Assembly: GCF_017601095.1 (NCBI RefSeq)
Contig: NZ_JAGFUX010000005.1
Coordinates: 107,805 to 171,804 of the forward strand
Length of the DNA stretch: 64,000 nucleotides
Direction of reading: 5' to 3'
Origin: Streptococcus suis
GTDB lineage: Bacteria; Bacillota; Bacilli; Lactobacillales; Streptococcaceae
Shown here: positions 1 through 8,600 of the stretch, piece by piece
How positions within the stretch are numbered: position 1 is the first letter of the stretch
How the letters are laid out: every line of letters begins with the position of its first letter
Notes under the pieces: model-generated
What the model was told of the DNA's origin: nothing
Database searches by the model: none
Seen by the model: only the letters and a program-made list of their open reading frames with translations
Translations under genes and position numbers: made by a program

Positions 1-113
1 GGCTCAAGGGTAGAGAAGAGCTCTTCTACAGCTTGGAGGAATTCTGTTTCATGTGGGTTGCGGGCTTTGACTGCTTCAAAAGAAGCTTGAATATAAGTTT
101 TTGCATTTGACAT
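1..113 (-). CDS. gdhA: NAD(P)-specific glutamate dehydrogenase, N-terminal fragment
   Basis: Only the first 37 codons are in the window; the gene continues beyond position 1. The translation begins MSNAKTYIQASFEAVKARNP, which I recognise as the start of streptococcal GdhA, the hexameric enzyme that interconverts glutamate and 2-oxoglutarate plus ammonia. The ATG at 113-111 has an AGGTGA ribosome binding site a few bases upstream. The upstream region holds a good promoter, a CodY-like box and a perfect palindrome, listed separately, which fits a nitrogen-regulated gene. The call rests on a short segment, so it depends on recognition of this conserved N-terminus rather than on catalytic residues. 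Confidence 0.85.
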   Translation of the reverse strand, partial: MSNAKTYIQASFEAVKARNPHETEFLQAVEELFSTLE

Positions 114-140
114 AGGGTCACCTGATTTCTTTTTTATTTA

Positions 141-161
141 TTAAATTGTCTGACAATTTAA
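141..161. promoter_or_regulatory. Perfect 10-bp palindrome in the gdhA leader
   Basis: Arms TTAAATTGTC and GACAATTTAA are separated by a single T. The site lies downstream of the predicted gdhA -10 element, so it would be in the 5' untranslated RNA. It could be an operator or an RNA hairpin. It is not a good match to the GlnR consensus. Confidence 0.5.
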
Positions 162-175
162 TGTATCTGATGATT

Positions 176-204
176 ATTATAGCACTCGAATTTTTACTTG
201 TAAA
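176..204 (-). promoter_or_regulatory. gdhA promoter
   Basis: On the minus strand there is a -35 TTTACA (204-199), a 17-bp spacer and a -10 TATAAT (181-176). This is close to the housekeeping sigma consensus and is correctly oriented for gdhA, leaving a leader of about 55 nt. Confidence 0.75.
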
Positions 205-215
205 GTAAAAAATGC

Positions 216-230
216 AATATTCTGAAAATT
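216..230. promoter_or_regulatory. CodY-like box upstream of gdhA
   Basis: AATATTCTGAAAATT matches the CodY consensus AATTTTCWGAAAATT at 14 of 15 positions. It sits just upstream of the gdhA -35 element. CodY control of gdhA is known in other streptococci; binding here is inferred from sequence only. Confidence 0.6.
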
Positions 231-297
231 TGTTGGCAAGCTTGTCTGAGAAAAAGCGAACAATAACAGCAAATTACCTCCTTTTTTGTTCTGCCTA

Positions 298-306
298 TGG
301 TATAAT
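298..306 (+). promoter_or_regulatory. Extended -10 element for pyrD
   Basis: TGGTATAAT is an extended -10 (TGN-TATAAT) lying 28 bp before the pyrD start. No good -35 element is visible at the standard distance, which is common for extended -10 promoters. Confidence 0.55.
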
Positions 307-334
307 CATTCAAAAATAAGGAATGGGAGATTGT

Positions 335-1273
335 ATGGTATCAACTGCGACACAACTGGGAGGCTTTGCCTTTGACAACTGTTTGATGAATGCGGCGGGT
401 GTCTGGTGCATGACGCGAGAGGAACTAGAGGTGGTCAAGGATTCTGCGGCGGGGACCTTTGTGACCAAAACTGCGACCTTAGCCTATCGGGAGGGAAATC
501 CCGAGCCTCGCTACCGTAATCTTCCTTTGGGCTCCATCAACTCAATGGGCTTGCCCAATCAGGGTCTGGACTATTATATTGACTATTTGCTGGAGTTGCA
601 AGAGTCAGAACCGGAGAGGACCTTTATCTTATCCCTAGTGGGACTTTCTCCTGACGAGACACATGAGATTTTGAAAAAGGTAGAAGCCAGTGACTTTAAG
701 GGCTTGATTGAACTCAACCTCTCCTGTCCCAATGTTCCTGGAAAACCGCAAATTGCCTATGATTTTGAAGCGACGGAGACCATTTTAAGGGAGGTTTTCA
801 GTTATTTTACCAAGCCTTTGGGTATTAAATTGCCGCCTTATTTTGACATCGTTCATTTTGATCAAGCGGCTGCGATTTTCAATCAATTCCCCATTGTCTT
901 TGTCAACTGTGTCAACTCGATTGGGAACGGTTTGTATATTGAGGATGAACAAGTGGTCATCAAACCCAAGGGAGGTTTTGGTGGACTTGGTGGTGAGTAC
1001 ATCAAACCGACTGCCCTGGCCAATGTCCATGCCTTTTACCAACGCCTGAAACCTGAGATTCAGATAGTTGGAACAGGTGGTGTTTTGACGGGCCGAGATG
1101 CTTTTGAACATATCCTGTGCGGTGCCAGCATGGTCCAAATCGGAACGGCCTTGCAAAAGGAAGGACCAGCTATTTTTGAGCGGATCACAGCTGAGTTGCA
1201 GGCTCTTATGGCGGAAAAAGGCTATGAAAGCATTGAAGATTTTCGAGGAAAACTTCAAACAATAAGAGACTAG
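335..1273 (+). CDS. pyrD: Dihydroorotate dehydrogenase, class 1A (fumarate-type)
   Basis: This cytosolic FMN enzyme oxidises dihydroorotate to orotate in pyrimidine synthesis; class 1A forms use fumarate as acceptor. The 312-residue length fits class 1A (about 311). The catalytic-loop cysteine is in [11 protein letters not shown], and the FMN-binding C-terminal part is in [21 protein letters not shown] chose the ATG at 335 because GGGAG lies 5 nt upstream; an in-frame ATG at 323 would overlap that ribosome binding site. The gene stands alone: it is divergent from gdhA and followed by a terminator. It is not clustered with other pyr genes here. Confidence 0.93.
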   Translation: MVSTATQLGGFAFDNCLMNAAGVWCMTREELEVVKDSAAGTFVTKTATLAYREGNPEPRYRNLPLGSINSMGLPNQGLDYYIDYLLELQESEPERTFILSLVGLSPDETHEILKKVEASDFKGLIELNLSCPNVPGKPQIAYDFEATETILREVFSYFTKPLGIKLPPYFDIVHFDQAAAIFNQFPIVFVNCVNSIGNGLYIEDEQVVIKPKGGFGGLGGEYIKPTALANVHAFYQRLKPEIQIVGTGGVLTGRDAFEHILCGASMVQIGTALQKEGPAIFERITAELQALMAEKGYESIEDFRGKLQTIRD

Positions 1274-1283
1274 CTTGCAGTGG

Positions 1284-1320
1284 TGAACTGATTGGTGAAG
1301 ATCAATCAGTTCATTTTTTT
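1284..1320 (+). terminator. Rho-independent terminator after pyrD
   Basis: An 11-bp stem (TGAACTGATTG with CAATCAGTTCA) and an 8-nt loop are followed by seven T residues. Confidence 0.85.
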
Positions 1321-1384
1321 GCTCTAGATTTTTGAGGAAAAATGCATTATACTAATATGTGAACAAGAAATGAAGAGGTGGAAC

Positions 1385-2635
1385 ATGGACAGACGTCGGA
1401 ACCGCAAAGGTAAGCACATGCGAAAACGGAAGAAAATAGGACTGGCAGGCCCGGTCATTTTGGTGGCAGGGTTAACACTTGGTGTTTTCTTGCTCAAAAA
1501 TCACCTTCCTTGGCAACAAACTCAAGAAAGTCAGGCAACCAGCCAATCAACAGAAGCAAATGCTAGTCAGACCGTGGAAACAGTCAAGTCTGCTCGTATC
1601 ATGGCGCATGGAGACTTACTCTACCATGATATTATATATGCTAGTGCCTTGCAGGCTGATGGTAGCTATGATTTTTCAGAAAATTTTACCTATGTTCAAC
1701 CTTGGTTGGAACAGGCTGATTTAGCAATTGGGGATTTTGAAGGGACCATTTCAGATGATTTTCCTCTAGCTGGCTATCCTCTTTTCAATGCGCCCTCTTC
1801 TGTTGCGATGGCCATGGGGCAGGCTGGTTATGATGTCATGGACTTGGCCCACAACCATATTTTGGATTCTCACCTGTCTGGTTTGCAGTCAACCGTCAAC
1901 TATTTGGCAGCTGCAGGAATTGATACGGTGGGGGTTTACCCAGATGGAAACCGGGCAGAGATGCCGATTTATATTCGGGAGGTCAATGGGATAAAAATCG
2001 CCATTTTAGCCTATGCCTATGGTTTTAATGGGATGGAAGCTGGGCTGACTCAAGAAGAGTACGATGCCCATCTCTCTGACCTCAACCAAGAAAAAATGCA
2101 GGCGGAATTGACAAAGGCAGAGCAGGAAGCTGATTTTACCATTGTCATGCCTCAGATGGGTGTGGAATACCAGATCGAACCAAGTCAGGAACAAATTGAC
2201 CTCTACCATCAAATGGTAGACTGGGGAGCAGATGTCGTCTTGGGTGGTCATCCGCATGTCATACAGCCTTCTGAAACCCTTGAAAAAGATGGGGAGAAGA
2301 AACTTATTATTTATTCTATGGGGAATTTTTTGTCCAACCAACGGATGGAAACCATGGAAGGGGTTCTCAACTACCAGTGGACAGAAAGAGGAGTCCTCAT
2401 GGATTTAGAGATTGAAAAAGATCATTCTGGAACGCGGATCAAGACGGCACAGGCGCGACCGTCTTGGGTGAAGAGGGTGCCACGTGAGGGGACGCCATAT
2501 TATCTTTATCAAACCTTGATTCTGGAAGATTTTATCGCTGGCGGTGCCTACCGAGACCAACTCTCGCCAGAAGATCAGGCACGGATAGACCAAGCTTATC
2601 AAGAGACCTTAGACCACGTTGGTTTGAATTGGTAA
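1385..2635 (+). CDS. CapA/PgsA-type metallophosphatase, membrane anchored
   Basis: The 416-residue protein has a basic N-terminus (MDRRRNRKGK), one membrane segment at about residues 22-38, a Ser/Thr/Gln-rich linker and then an extracellular CapA-fold phosphoesterase domain. Metal-ligand motifs typical of the family are visible: MAHGDLLYHD, AIGDFEG, DLAHNHILD and VVLGGHPHVIQP. Relatives take part in poly-gamma-glutamate capsule assembly, but no pgsB/pgsC partners are nearby, so the substrate is unknown. The ATG at 1385 is preferred because AGAGGTG precedes it; an ATG at 1370 lacks a site. The next gene starts 17 nt downstream, so the two are probably co-transcribed. Confidence 0.85.
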   Translation: MDRRRNRKGKHMRKRKKIGLAGPVILVAGLTLGVFLLKNHLPWQQTQESQATSQSTEANASQTVETVKSARIMAHGDLLYHDIIYASALQADGSYDFSENFTYVQPWLEQADLAIGDFEGTISDDFPLAGYPLFNAPSSVAMAMGQAGYDVMDLAHNHILDSHLSGLQSTVNYLAAAGIDTVGVYPDGNRAEMPIYIREVNGIKIAILAYAYGFNGMEAGLTQEEYDAHLSDLNQEKMQAELTKAEQEADFTIVMPQMGVEYQIEPSQEQIDLYHQMVDWGADVVLGGHPHVIQPSETLEKDGEKKLIIYSMGNFLSNQRMETMEGVLNYQWTERGVLMDLEIEKDHSGTRIKTAQARPSWVKRVPREGTPYYLYQTLILEDFIAGGAYRDQLSPEDQARIDQAYQETLDHVGLNW

Positions 2636-2652
2636 AAAAGAGGGGGGGAAGA

Positions 2653-3504
2653 ATGATGGATATTCGCTTGATTGCGACAGATATGGATGGTACTTTTTTA
2701 GACCAGGAAGGTGGCTTTGACAGGGATCGATTTGAACACTTGCTGACGGTTTTGGAAGGCAGAGGTATCGGCTTTGTGATTGCTTCTGGAAATGGCATGG
2801 ACCGTCTGCTCAGTCTCTGTCAGGGATTTGAGGACCGGCTTCTCTTTCTTTCAGACAATGGAGCTCGGCTGGTGCAAAAGGGCAAGACCTATTTCCGCCA
2901 TCAGGTCAGCTCAGATCAGGTGAGACAGGTCTTGGAGTATTTTTCAGGCCGATGGCACCAGGTCTGTCTCATGTTGGCAAATGACCAAGCCATCTATATG
3001 CAGGCTGGTGGAGCTCTGCCATTTCACCAATCGGGAATCCCGATAAAAAAAGAAGAAATGCAGCAGTTTTTATCACGTATCCATTTTTTGGATTCACTTG
3101 CGGACTATCCCAAAGAGGAAGTCATTTACAAGATGGGGCTGTGGATTGAACCGAGCCAGGTCGAGCAGGTTGTATCGGCTTTTAACCAGGCCTTTGCGGG
3201 GAACTTGGTGGCGGTGACCAGCGGCTATGGTTCGATTGATATCCTTCCTTTTGGGATCCATAAGGCCTGGGGCTTGTACCAAGTCATGGAGGAAAGAGGC
3301 CTGACCCCGGAACAGGTGATGGCTTTTGGAGACTCGGATAATGACATCGAGATGTTGCAGCTGGTGACCTATTCCTATGCTATGGAGAATGGAACGGACA
3401 AGGTAAAAGCAAGCGCCCGTTATCTGGCACCTTCCAACAAGGACCAGGGAGTTTTGACTGTATTAGAGTCCTTCTTTTTAGCTCCACCTAACAAGTCTGG
3501 ATAG
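2653..3504 (+). CDS. Cof-type HAD-IIB family phosphatase
   Basis: The 283-residue cytosolic phosphatase carries the HAD nucleophile motif DMDGTFLD near its N-terminus, a threonine/serine motif II region (IASGNG) and the acidic motif FGDSDNDIEML near the C-terminus, with the large C2 cap between them as in Cof/YidA proteins. Such enzymes hydrolyse sugar phosphates, pyridoxal phosphate or flavin phosphates; the substrate cannot be told from sequence. The start at 2653 follows a GGGGGGAAG site; an adjacent ATG at 2656 is equally possible. It probably forms a two-gene operon with the CapA-like gene upstream. Confidence 0.88.
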   Translation: MMDIRLIATDMDGTFLDQEGGFDRDRFEHLLTVLEGRGIGFVIASGNGMDRLLSLCQGFEDRLLFLSDNGARLVQKGKTYFRHQVSSDQVRQVLEYFSGRWHQVCLMLANDQAIYMQAGGALPFHQSGIPIKKEEMQQFLSRIHFLDSLADYPKEEVIYKMGLWIEPSQVEQVVSAFNQAFAGNLVAVTSGYGSIDILPFGIHKAWGLYQVMEERGLTPEQVMAFGDSDNDIEMLQLVTYSYAMENGTDKVKASARYLAPSNKDQGVLTVLESFFLAPPNKSG

Positions 3505-3540
3505 GAAGGGCCAGCTTAGAACAAATTTATCAAAAACATC

Positions 3541-3584
3541 AAAAAACCTAGTAAGGAGATTTTCTCTCACTTACTAGGTTTTTT
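3541..3584. terminator. Bidirectional terminator
   Basis: A perfect 15-bp stem (AAAAAACCTAGTAAG with CTTACTAGGTTTTTT) lies between the convergent HAD phosphatase and AraC-type genes and has A and T tracts on both sides. Confidence 0.9.
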
Positions 3585-3595
3585 AGGTTCGATGG

Positions 3596-4447
3596 TTAGT
3601 GGATTTCAGGAGTCATTAATTGTCGGAACTGCCGCGGAGAGGTGTTGAAATACTTGCGGAAGGTTTTGGAATAGTGCTGCACATCGTTGAACCCAACCTC
3701 TTGGGCGATAAAGGTCAAACTCTTTTTGGTCCTGCTCATGAGTTCGACCGATCGATTGAGTCTGTAAAGCGTTAGATAATGTTTAATGGTGGTCCCAGTT
3801 TCTGCCTTAAAGAGCTTGTTGAGGTAGTGGGGGGTGATATTGAGTTCCTTGGCGATGGTAGCCAGTAATAGCGGGTTTGAAAAGTGGTGGTGGATGTACT
3901 CCAAGGTATTTTGGACATAGCGAGACCCTAGTCCAGAGCGACTTTCAGGTTCGCGCTTGAGCCTGTACAAAATCTTGGTTAAAAAGACAGTGAATTCCAA
4001 CTGTTGCAGACTCGATTCGTAGAGGTCTGGAGGAAGTGGAAGACGGCTGGATTGGAGTAAGTAGGCAGCTTCCTCCTCCGTAGGTCGAAAGAGCAAGTGG
4101 CTATTGGTGTCCTTGAAGAGATCAATCATTTCAAAGGGATTCTGACGGTCCTGGCCTACCAAAAAGTGAGGAAAATGATAGAGGTCAAAGTGCAGCTGAA
4201 TAACGGTACAGGTGTCCTCTTTGGGAATGGTCAAAGAGTGAATGACAAAAGGGGCTAAGATGATACAGTCACCCGCCTGAAATTGATAGGTCTTGTTGGC
4301 AAGGTCCATCTGGCAGGAACCTTCTAAGATTAAATAGAGTTCAGAGAGCCGGTGGGCATGGATAGGAAAATGGTAACCTTTTGCAAAGGTTTTGTGAGAC
4401 CGCTTGTAGAGAATCTGTTGGGAAAGGTGAATCGTGTTTTGGACCAT
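3596..4447 (-). CDS. AraC-family transcriptional regulator with cupin sensor domain
   Basis: The 283-residue protein has an N-terminal cupin half (about residues 15-100, including the SELYLILEG and GDCIILAPFVIHSL segments) for effector binding, and a C-terminal AraC/XylS DNA-binding domain with two helix-turn-helix units (LATIAKELNITPHYLNKLFK and the FNDVQHYSKTFRKYFNTSP signature). Such regulators usually sense sugars or glycan fragments and activate a neighbouring operon. It is divergent from the foldase-like and large surface-protein genes, which makes those its likely target. The ATG at 4447 follows GAGG. A cre-like site lies in the shared promoter region. Confidence 0.88.
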   Translation of the reverse strand: MVQNTIHLSQQILYKRSHKTFAKGYHFPIHAHRLSELYLILEGSCQMDLANKTYQFQAGDCIILAPFVIHSLTIPKEDTCTVIQLHFDLYHFPHFLVGQDRQNPFEMIDLFKDTNSHLLFRPTEEEAAYLLQSSRLPLPPDLYESSLQQLEFTVFLTKILYRLKREPESRSGLGSRYVQNTLEYIHHHFSNPLLLATIAKELNITPHYLNKLFKAETGTTIKHYLTLYRLNRSVELMSRTKKSLTFIAQEVGFNDVQHYSKTFRKYFNTSPRQFRQLMTPEIH

Positions 4448-4478
4448 AAATACCTCTTTCTGACAAGTTTAATCTATA

Positions 4479-4492
4479 AGATAGCGTTTTCT
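4479..4492. promoter_or_regulatory. Candidate cre (CcpA) site
   Basis: AGATAGCGTTTTCT matches 11 of 14 positions of TGAAAGCGTTTTCA, including the central AGCGTTTTC. It lies between the divergent AraC gene and the surface-protein operon. The flanking mismatches keep the confidence modest. Confidence 0.4.
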
Positions 4493-4558
4493 TACTATAT
4501 TTTTGACCACTAGTTAATATAAAATAGAATTGACAAGGATTTGACAGGAGGAGCCGCT

Positions 4559-5617
4559 ATGCCCCTAAAACAAATAAAAAAATGGCAAATTCTGACCCTC
4601 GTCGCGGGTCTGGTCTTAGTCATTTGTACCGGGATGTTGGTTTTTCGACCTGTCAGTTACTCCCTGAAAATCGATGGGGTTGCAGTAGCTGAGGAAGAGT
4701 TTCAAACAGAGGTAACCAAGGCCCAGTATCAGGTCACCAAGTATTTCTTTGATCAGTACCAAGCTGAGGTTGATCACGATTTTTGGGACAGGGATTTTCA
4801 AGGAGAAAAACCCAAGGTCCGCTTATTACAGGAAACCCTGGACCAGCTAAGGCGGATTTACGCAGCTAGAAGTTTGGCTCTGGAAACAGGGATGGTTTCT
4901 AGTATAGATTATAGCGCATTTATAAATAGGTTTCAAGCCTCGAATCAAAATCGCCAAAAAGCGAGTTCAGATGGTGAAGCCGTCTATGGTCTTGCAACCT
5001 TTTCGCAAGAAGCCTTTTTAGAATATGAATTAGACAGCTTCGAGCAGGCCTATTTGGACCAGTTTGGCCCAAGCAGTCTAGCAGTGAGTGATGCTGAGCA
5101 GTTAGCCTATTACCAAAGTCAGGCAGAAGGCATCTTTGCCCGCTATGACGACTATGAGGTAGAATATATCCGGATATATTATGCGATGGAAGATTTGGAT
5201 GACCAGGTCTTGGCACAACTGAGGATTGACCTAGATAGTCTTGCCAGCCAGTCAGCTAACTCACGTTTTGACATGGCAGCCTTTCCTAGCCTAGCACCCT
5301 ATTATGGTTATGAAGAGATTGCCTCTGACCAAGTTTCGACCCTAGCAAAATTTATCGGCGACGTTCTCTATTATGCAGATCAATTGGAAGCTGGTCAAAC
5401 CAGCCCAGTCATCGATGAAAATGGCTGCCTTTACTTGATTCGCCTGATCAATCGTACAGACAATGGCCCTGTTCCGTTTGAAGAAGTAAAAGAAGTTATC
5501 AAAAAACGCCTCCAAGAAGAGGCTTATCAACAACTCGTCATTCAAAAAAGCGACAGCATGGAATTGGACTATGAGGAAGACCAATTACTTGCCTATCTCG
5601 AATCTATCATCAACTAA
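4559..5617 (+). CDS. Membrane-anchored SurA/PrsA-like foldase-type protein
   Basis: The 352-residue protein has one N-terminal membrane segment (about residues 12-32) and no lipobox, so it should be anchored facing outward. The part after the anchor (KIDGVAVAEEEFQTEV) resembles the SurA/PrsA chaperone N-terminal domain. The C-terminal stretch (GQTSPVIDENGCLYLIRL, then PFEEVKEVIKKRLQEE) resembles the end of a parvulin-type PPIase domain, although I cannot confirm the active-site residues. The ATG at 4559 follows AGGAGG. Only 12 nt separate it from the next gene, a huge secreted protein, so a dedicated folding helper is a reasonable inference. It could instead be an inactive parvulin-like scaffold. 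Confidence 0.6.
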   Translation: MPLKQIKKWQILTLVAGLVLVICTGMLVFRPVSYSLKIDGVAVAEEEFQTEVTKAQYQVTKYFFDQYQAEVDHDFWDRDFQGEKPKVRLLQETLDQLRRIYAARSLALETGMVSSIDYSAFINRFQASNQNRQKASSDGEAVYGLATFSQEAFLEYELDSFEQAYLDQFGPSSLAVSDAEQLAYYQSQAEGIFARYDDYEVEYIRIYYAMEDLDDQVLAQLRIDLDSLASQSANSRFDMAAFPSLAPYYGYEEIASDQVSTLAKFIGDVLYYADQLEAGQTSPVIDENGCLYLIRLINRTDNGPVPFEEVKEVIKKRLQEEAYQQLVIQKSDSMELDYEEDQLLAYLESIIN

Positions 5618-5629
5618 AGGAGGAAATGG

Positions 5630-8600
5630 ATGAAGAAAAAAGCACTTATCAGCTTAGCCACGGTGTCCTGTTTGACCCTGGCAAGTCTGGTTCAAGCCAA
5701 CACCACCGACAGTCCAGCTACAAGCTCTACGGGTCGAACCTACTATGTCAGCAGCCTGCGGGGAAATGATGCAAACAATGGCTTAAGCGAGTCTAGCCCC
5801 TTCCAATCCCTAGACAAGATTAACCAACTGACCCTAGGACCTGGGGATGTGGTCAAACTAGAAAACGGATCTGTCTTTAACAACCAGTACCTGCATCTGA
5901 ATGGTTCAGGAAGTGAGGGTGCACCGATTATCATTACAAACTATGGTGATAGCAGTGCTAGCCTTCCGACCATCAATGCTAACGGTCACGGCCAATGGTA
6001 TCAAGACTACGGTAAACAGTTGGACAATGCCCGCCACAAATATCAAGGAACAGTCTCCTCAGCCATTCTTTTGAAAGATGTGGAGTACATTGAAGTTAGC
6101 AACCTTGCCATTACCAATGCTGCGGCAGAAGAAGGCAAGGCCTACAATGCCATCGATGCCATGAACCGAACAGGTGTGGCAGTGGTTTCCCAGAACAAGG
6201 GAACCTTAGACCATATCTATCTAGAAGGTTTGCGCATTTCCAATGTCAAAGGGAATGTCTATGACAAGCACATGAACAACGGAGGTATCTATTTCACCAC
6301 CTTTAAACCGACCAATGAGGCAGAAACAGGAATTTCTCGCTACAATGATGTGCGCGTGGCCAATAACCATGTGACAGATGTCAACCGTTGGGGGATTGCC
6401 TTAGCCTATACTGCCTACTGGGACCAATTCACCACAACAGCCTTACCAGATAGTGTGATGGAACGCTACGGGGCAACCAATGTGGTTATTGAAAATAACT
6501 ACCTCCGTGACATTGGTGGAGATGCGATTACGACCATGTATGCCCACCGTCCTCTGGTGCAAAATAACGTAGCCATTGAAACAGCCAATCAGATTAACCC
6601 TTCGGATTATTCGGCGACAGATTTTGGGCGGGTAGCGGCTGCCATCTGGCCTTGGAAGTGTAAGGATGCCATCTTCCAATACAACGAAGTCTATGACACC
6701 AATTACAACCAAGATGCTCAAGCCTGGGATGCTGACTATGGCGACGGCACTGTTTATCAGTACAATTACAGCCATAACAACGAAGGTGGCGCCATCATGT
6801 TCTGCTATACGCAGGCTTACCGCAATACCTTCCGCTATAACATCTCCAACAAAGACCTGGCAGGGGTGATTAGTGCTGCCCATAACCCAGATGCCGAGGT
6901 TTACAACAATACCTTTATTGTTGCTGAAAACGTGGATGTTCTTCGTGGGGCACCTCATACAGGCGGCACCATGAATGTGGAAAACAATATTTTCTACTAC
7001 ACAGGGACCAGTCCAAAAACGGAGAATTGGACCAAGGGCAATGCGCGTGCGACCTACAATAATAATCTCTATTATAACTATGCCAATGTTCCAAACGATG
7101 ACGCTAATGCCATCCAGGCAGATCCAAAATTTGCAGGAGACATTACCAGTGCTCCAACAAGTGCAACGACAGGAACTACAATTCATGATCGCTCTGCCTT
7201 TGCCATGTTTAAACTAGCAGAGGACTCTCCAGCCATCGATGCCGGAGTCTTACAAGGAGACCATCCAAACCAAGATTTCTTTGGTGAAGTGGTTGACTCT
7301 AAGCCAGACCTTGGTGCAGCAGAAAGTCCATATACAGCCGAAGAACTGTCAGTCGCTTCAGCGGTTTATACCGTCACAGAAACTAGTATCTCAGAAGTAC
7401 CAAAACGGACCAAAGTTGCGGACTTTAAGGCAAATCTGCGTGCTAGCCGAGGTGCCAGCCTAGAAGTACTGGGTAGAGATGGCAAGGTTAGGGCGGATGA
7501 GGACAGCTTACAAGCTGGTGACCGGGTGAAACTGACAAGAGGCGCTCTAGAAAAAGAATACCAAATTGAATTTGGCAAGACTTTTGAAGAATACGATCCG
7601 TCCAGCATGACTGCTGAGGTCGGCAGTTTCCAACCAAATAACCAGCGCGAAGGAGATGGTTCCCTAGCCTTGGACAATCAGCTGTCCACCATTTGGCACA
7701 GTAAATGGGCAGGAGACAGCCGAGACAACCTCTGGATCAGTTTAGATTTGGGTCAAGTCAAAGATGTTTCCATGTTCAAGTATGTACCACGTACACAGGT
7801 TGGAAATGGTGTCATCACAGCATATGAAATCTCCGTCAGCCAGGACAAACAAGAATGGCAGACCGTTGCAAGTGGTGACTGGGAACCAACCACAGCTACA
7901 AAGATTGCAGAGTTTGCGCCAGTCCAAGCCCATTATGTCAAATTGAAGGCTATCAACAGTATCAGCCGTGAGGCTGGCAAGAATTTTGCAGCTGCCGCAG
8001 AAGTTCGAGTTGGCTATGAAATTTTGGATGAGGGAGAAGTCCATCTTGATGGTCAAAATACCATTCTCTCCAGCATCTACCAAATGGATGGAAGTACACT
8101 TTATGTGCCGAGCACTGCTACCCATCCTACTGATGAGGCCCAGCTATTAGCAGGACTTGCCCTTCCAGAAAAAGCAACTGCCAAGGTAGTTGATGCAGAA
8201 GGAAATCCTGTTACAAGCACTCTTGAAACAGGTCACAAACTACGGATTACAGCAGAAAATGGTCAGGTCAAAGACTACCAGATTGAAGTAAAAAATACCT
8301 ACAATTGGGCCCTAGACTATGTGCACAATAAGCAAGGAAATGTTTGGTTTGCCCAACGAAAAGAAGGTGATGCCTACCACAATTTGACCGACTATGATGC
8401 AACTTGGCCAAACTGGAAGGGTGGAAACTATGGCACGGTCGGAATTGATGGTTCAGGTCATTCGGCAGCCATTACTGATGCGACGCATGGGCTCCTAGCA
8501 GATTCTCTCGAACCAGGTGGTTCAAGCCAAGGTTATGCCATGACCTATCGCGCTCCGAAAGATGGCTACCTTCAAATTAGTCTGAAGGATGGAGAGCCAT

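Noticed and set aside
785..1258. 157-codon open frame antisense to pyrD
   Set aside because: It lies wholly inside a conserved gene, has no ribosome binding site and its protein resembles nothing; it is a shadow frame.
6443..7186. 247-codon antisense open frame inside the surface-protein gene
   Set aside because: The product is Cys/Ile/Val-rich without recognisable domains and mirrors the Asn-rich beta-helix codons on the other strand.
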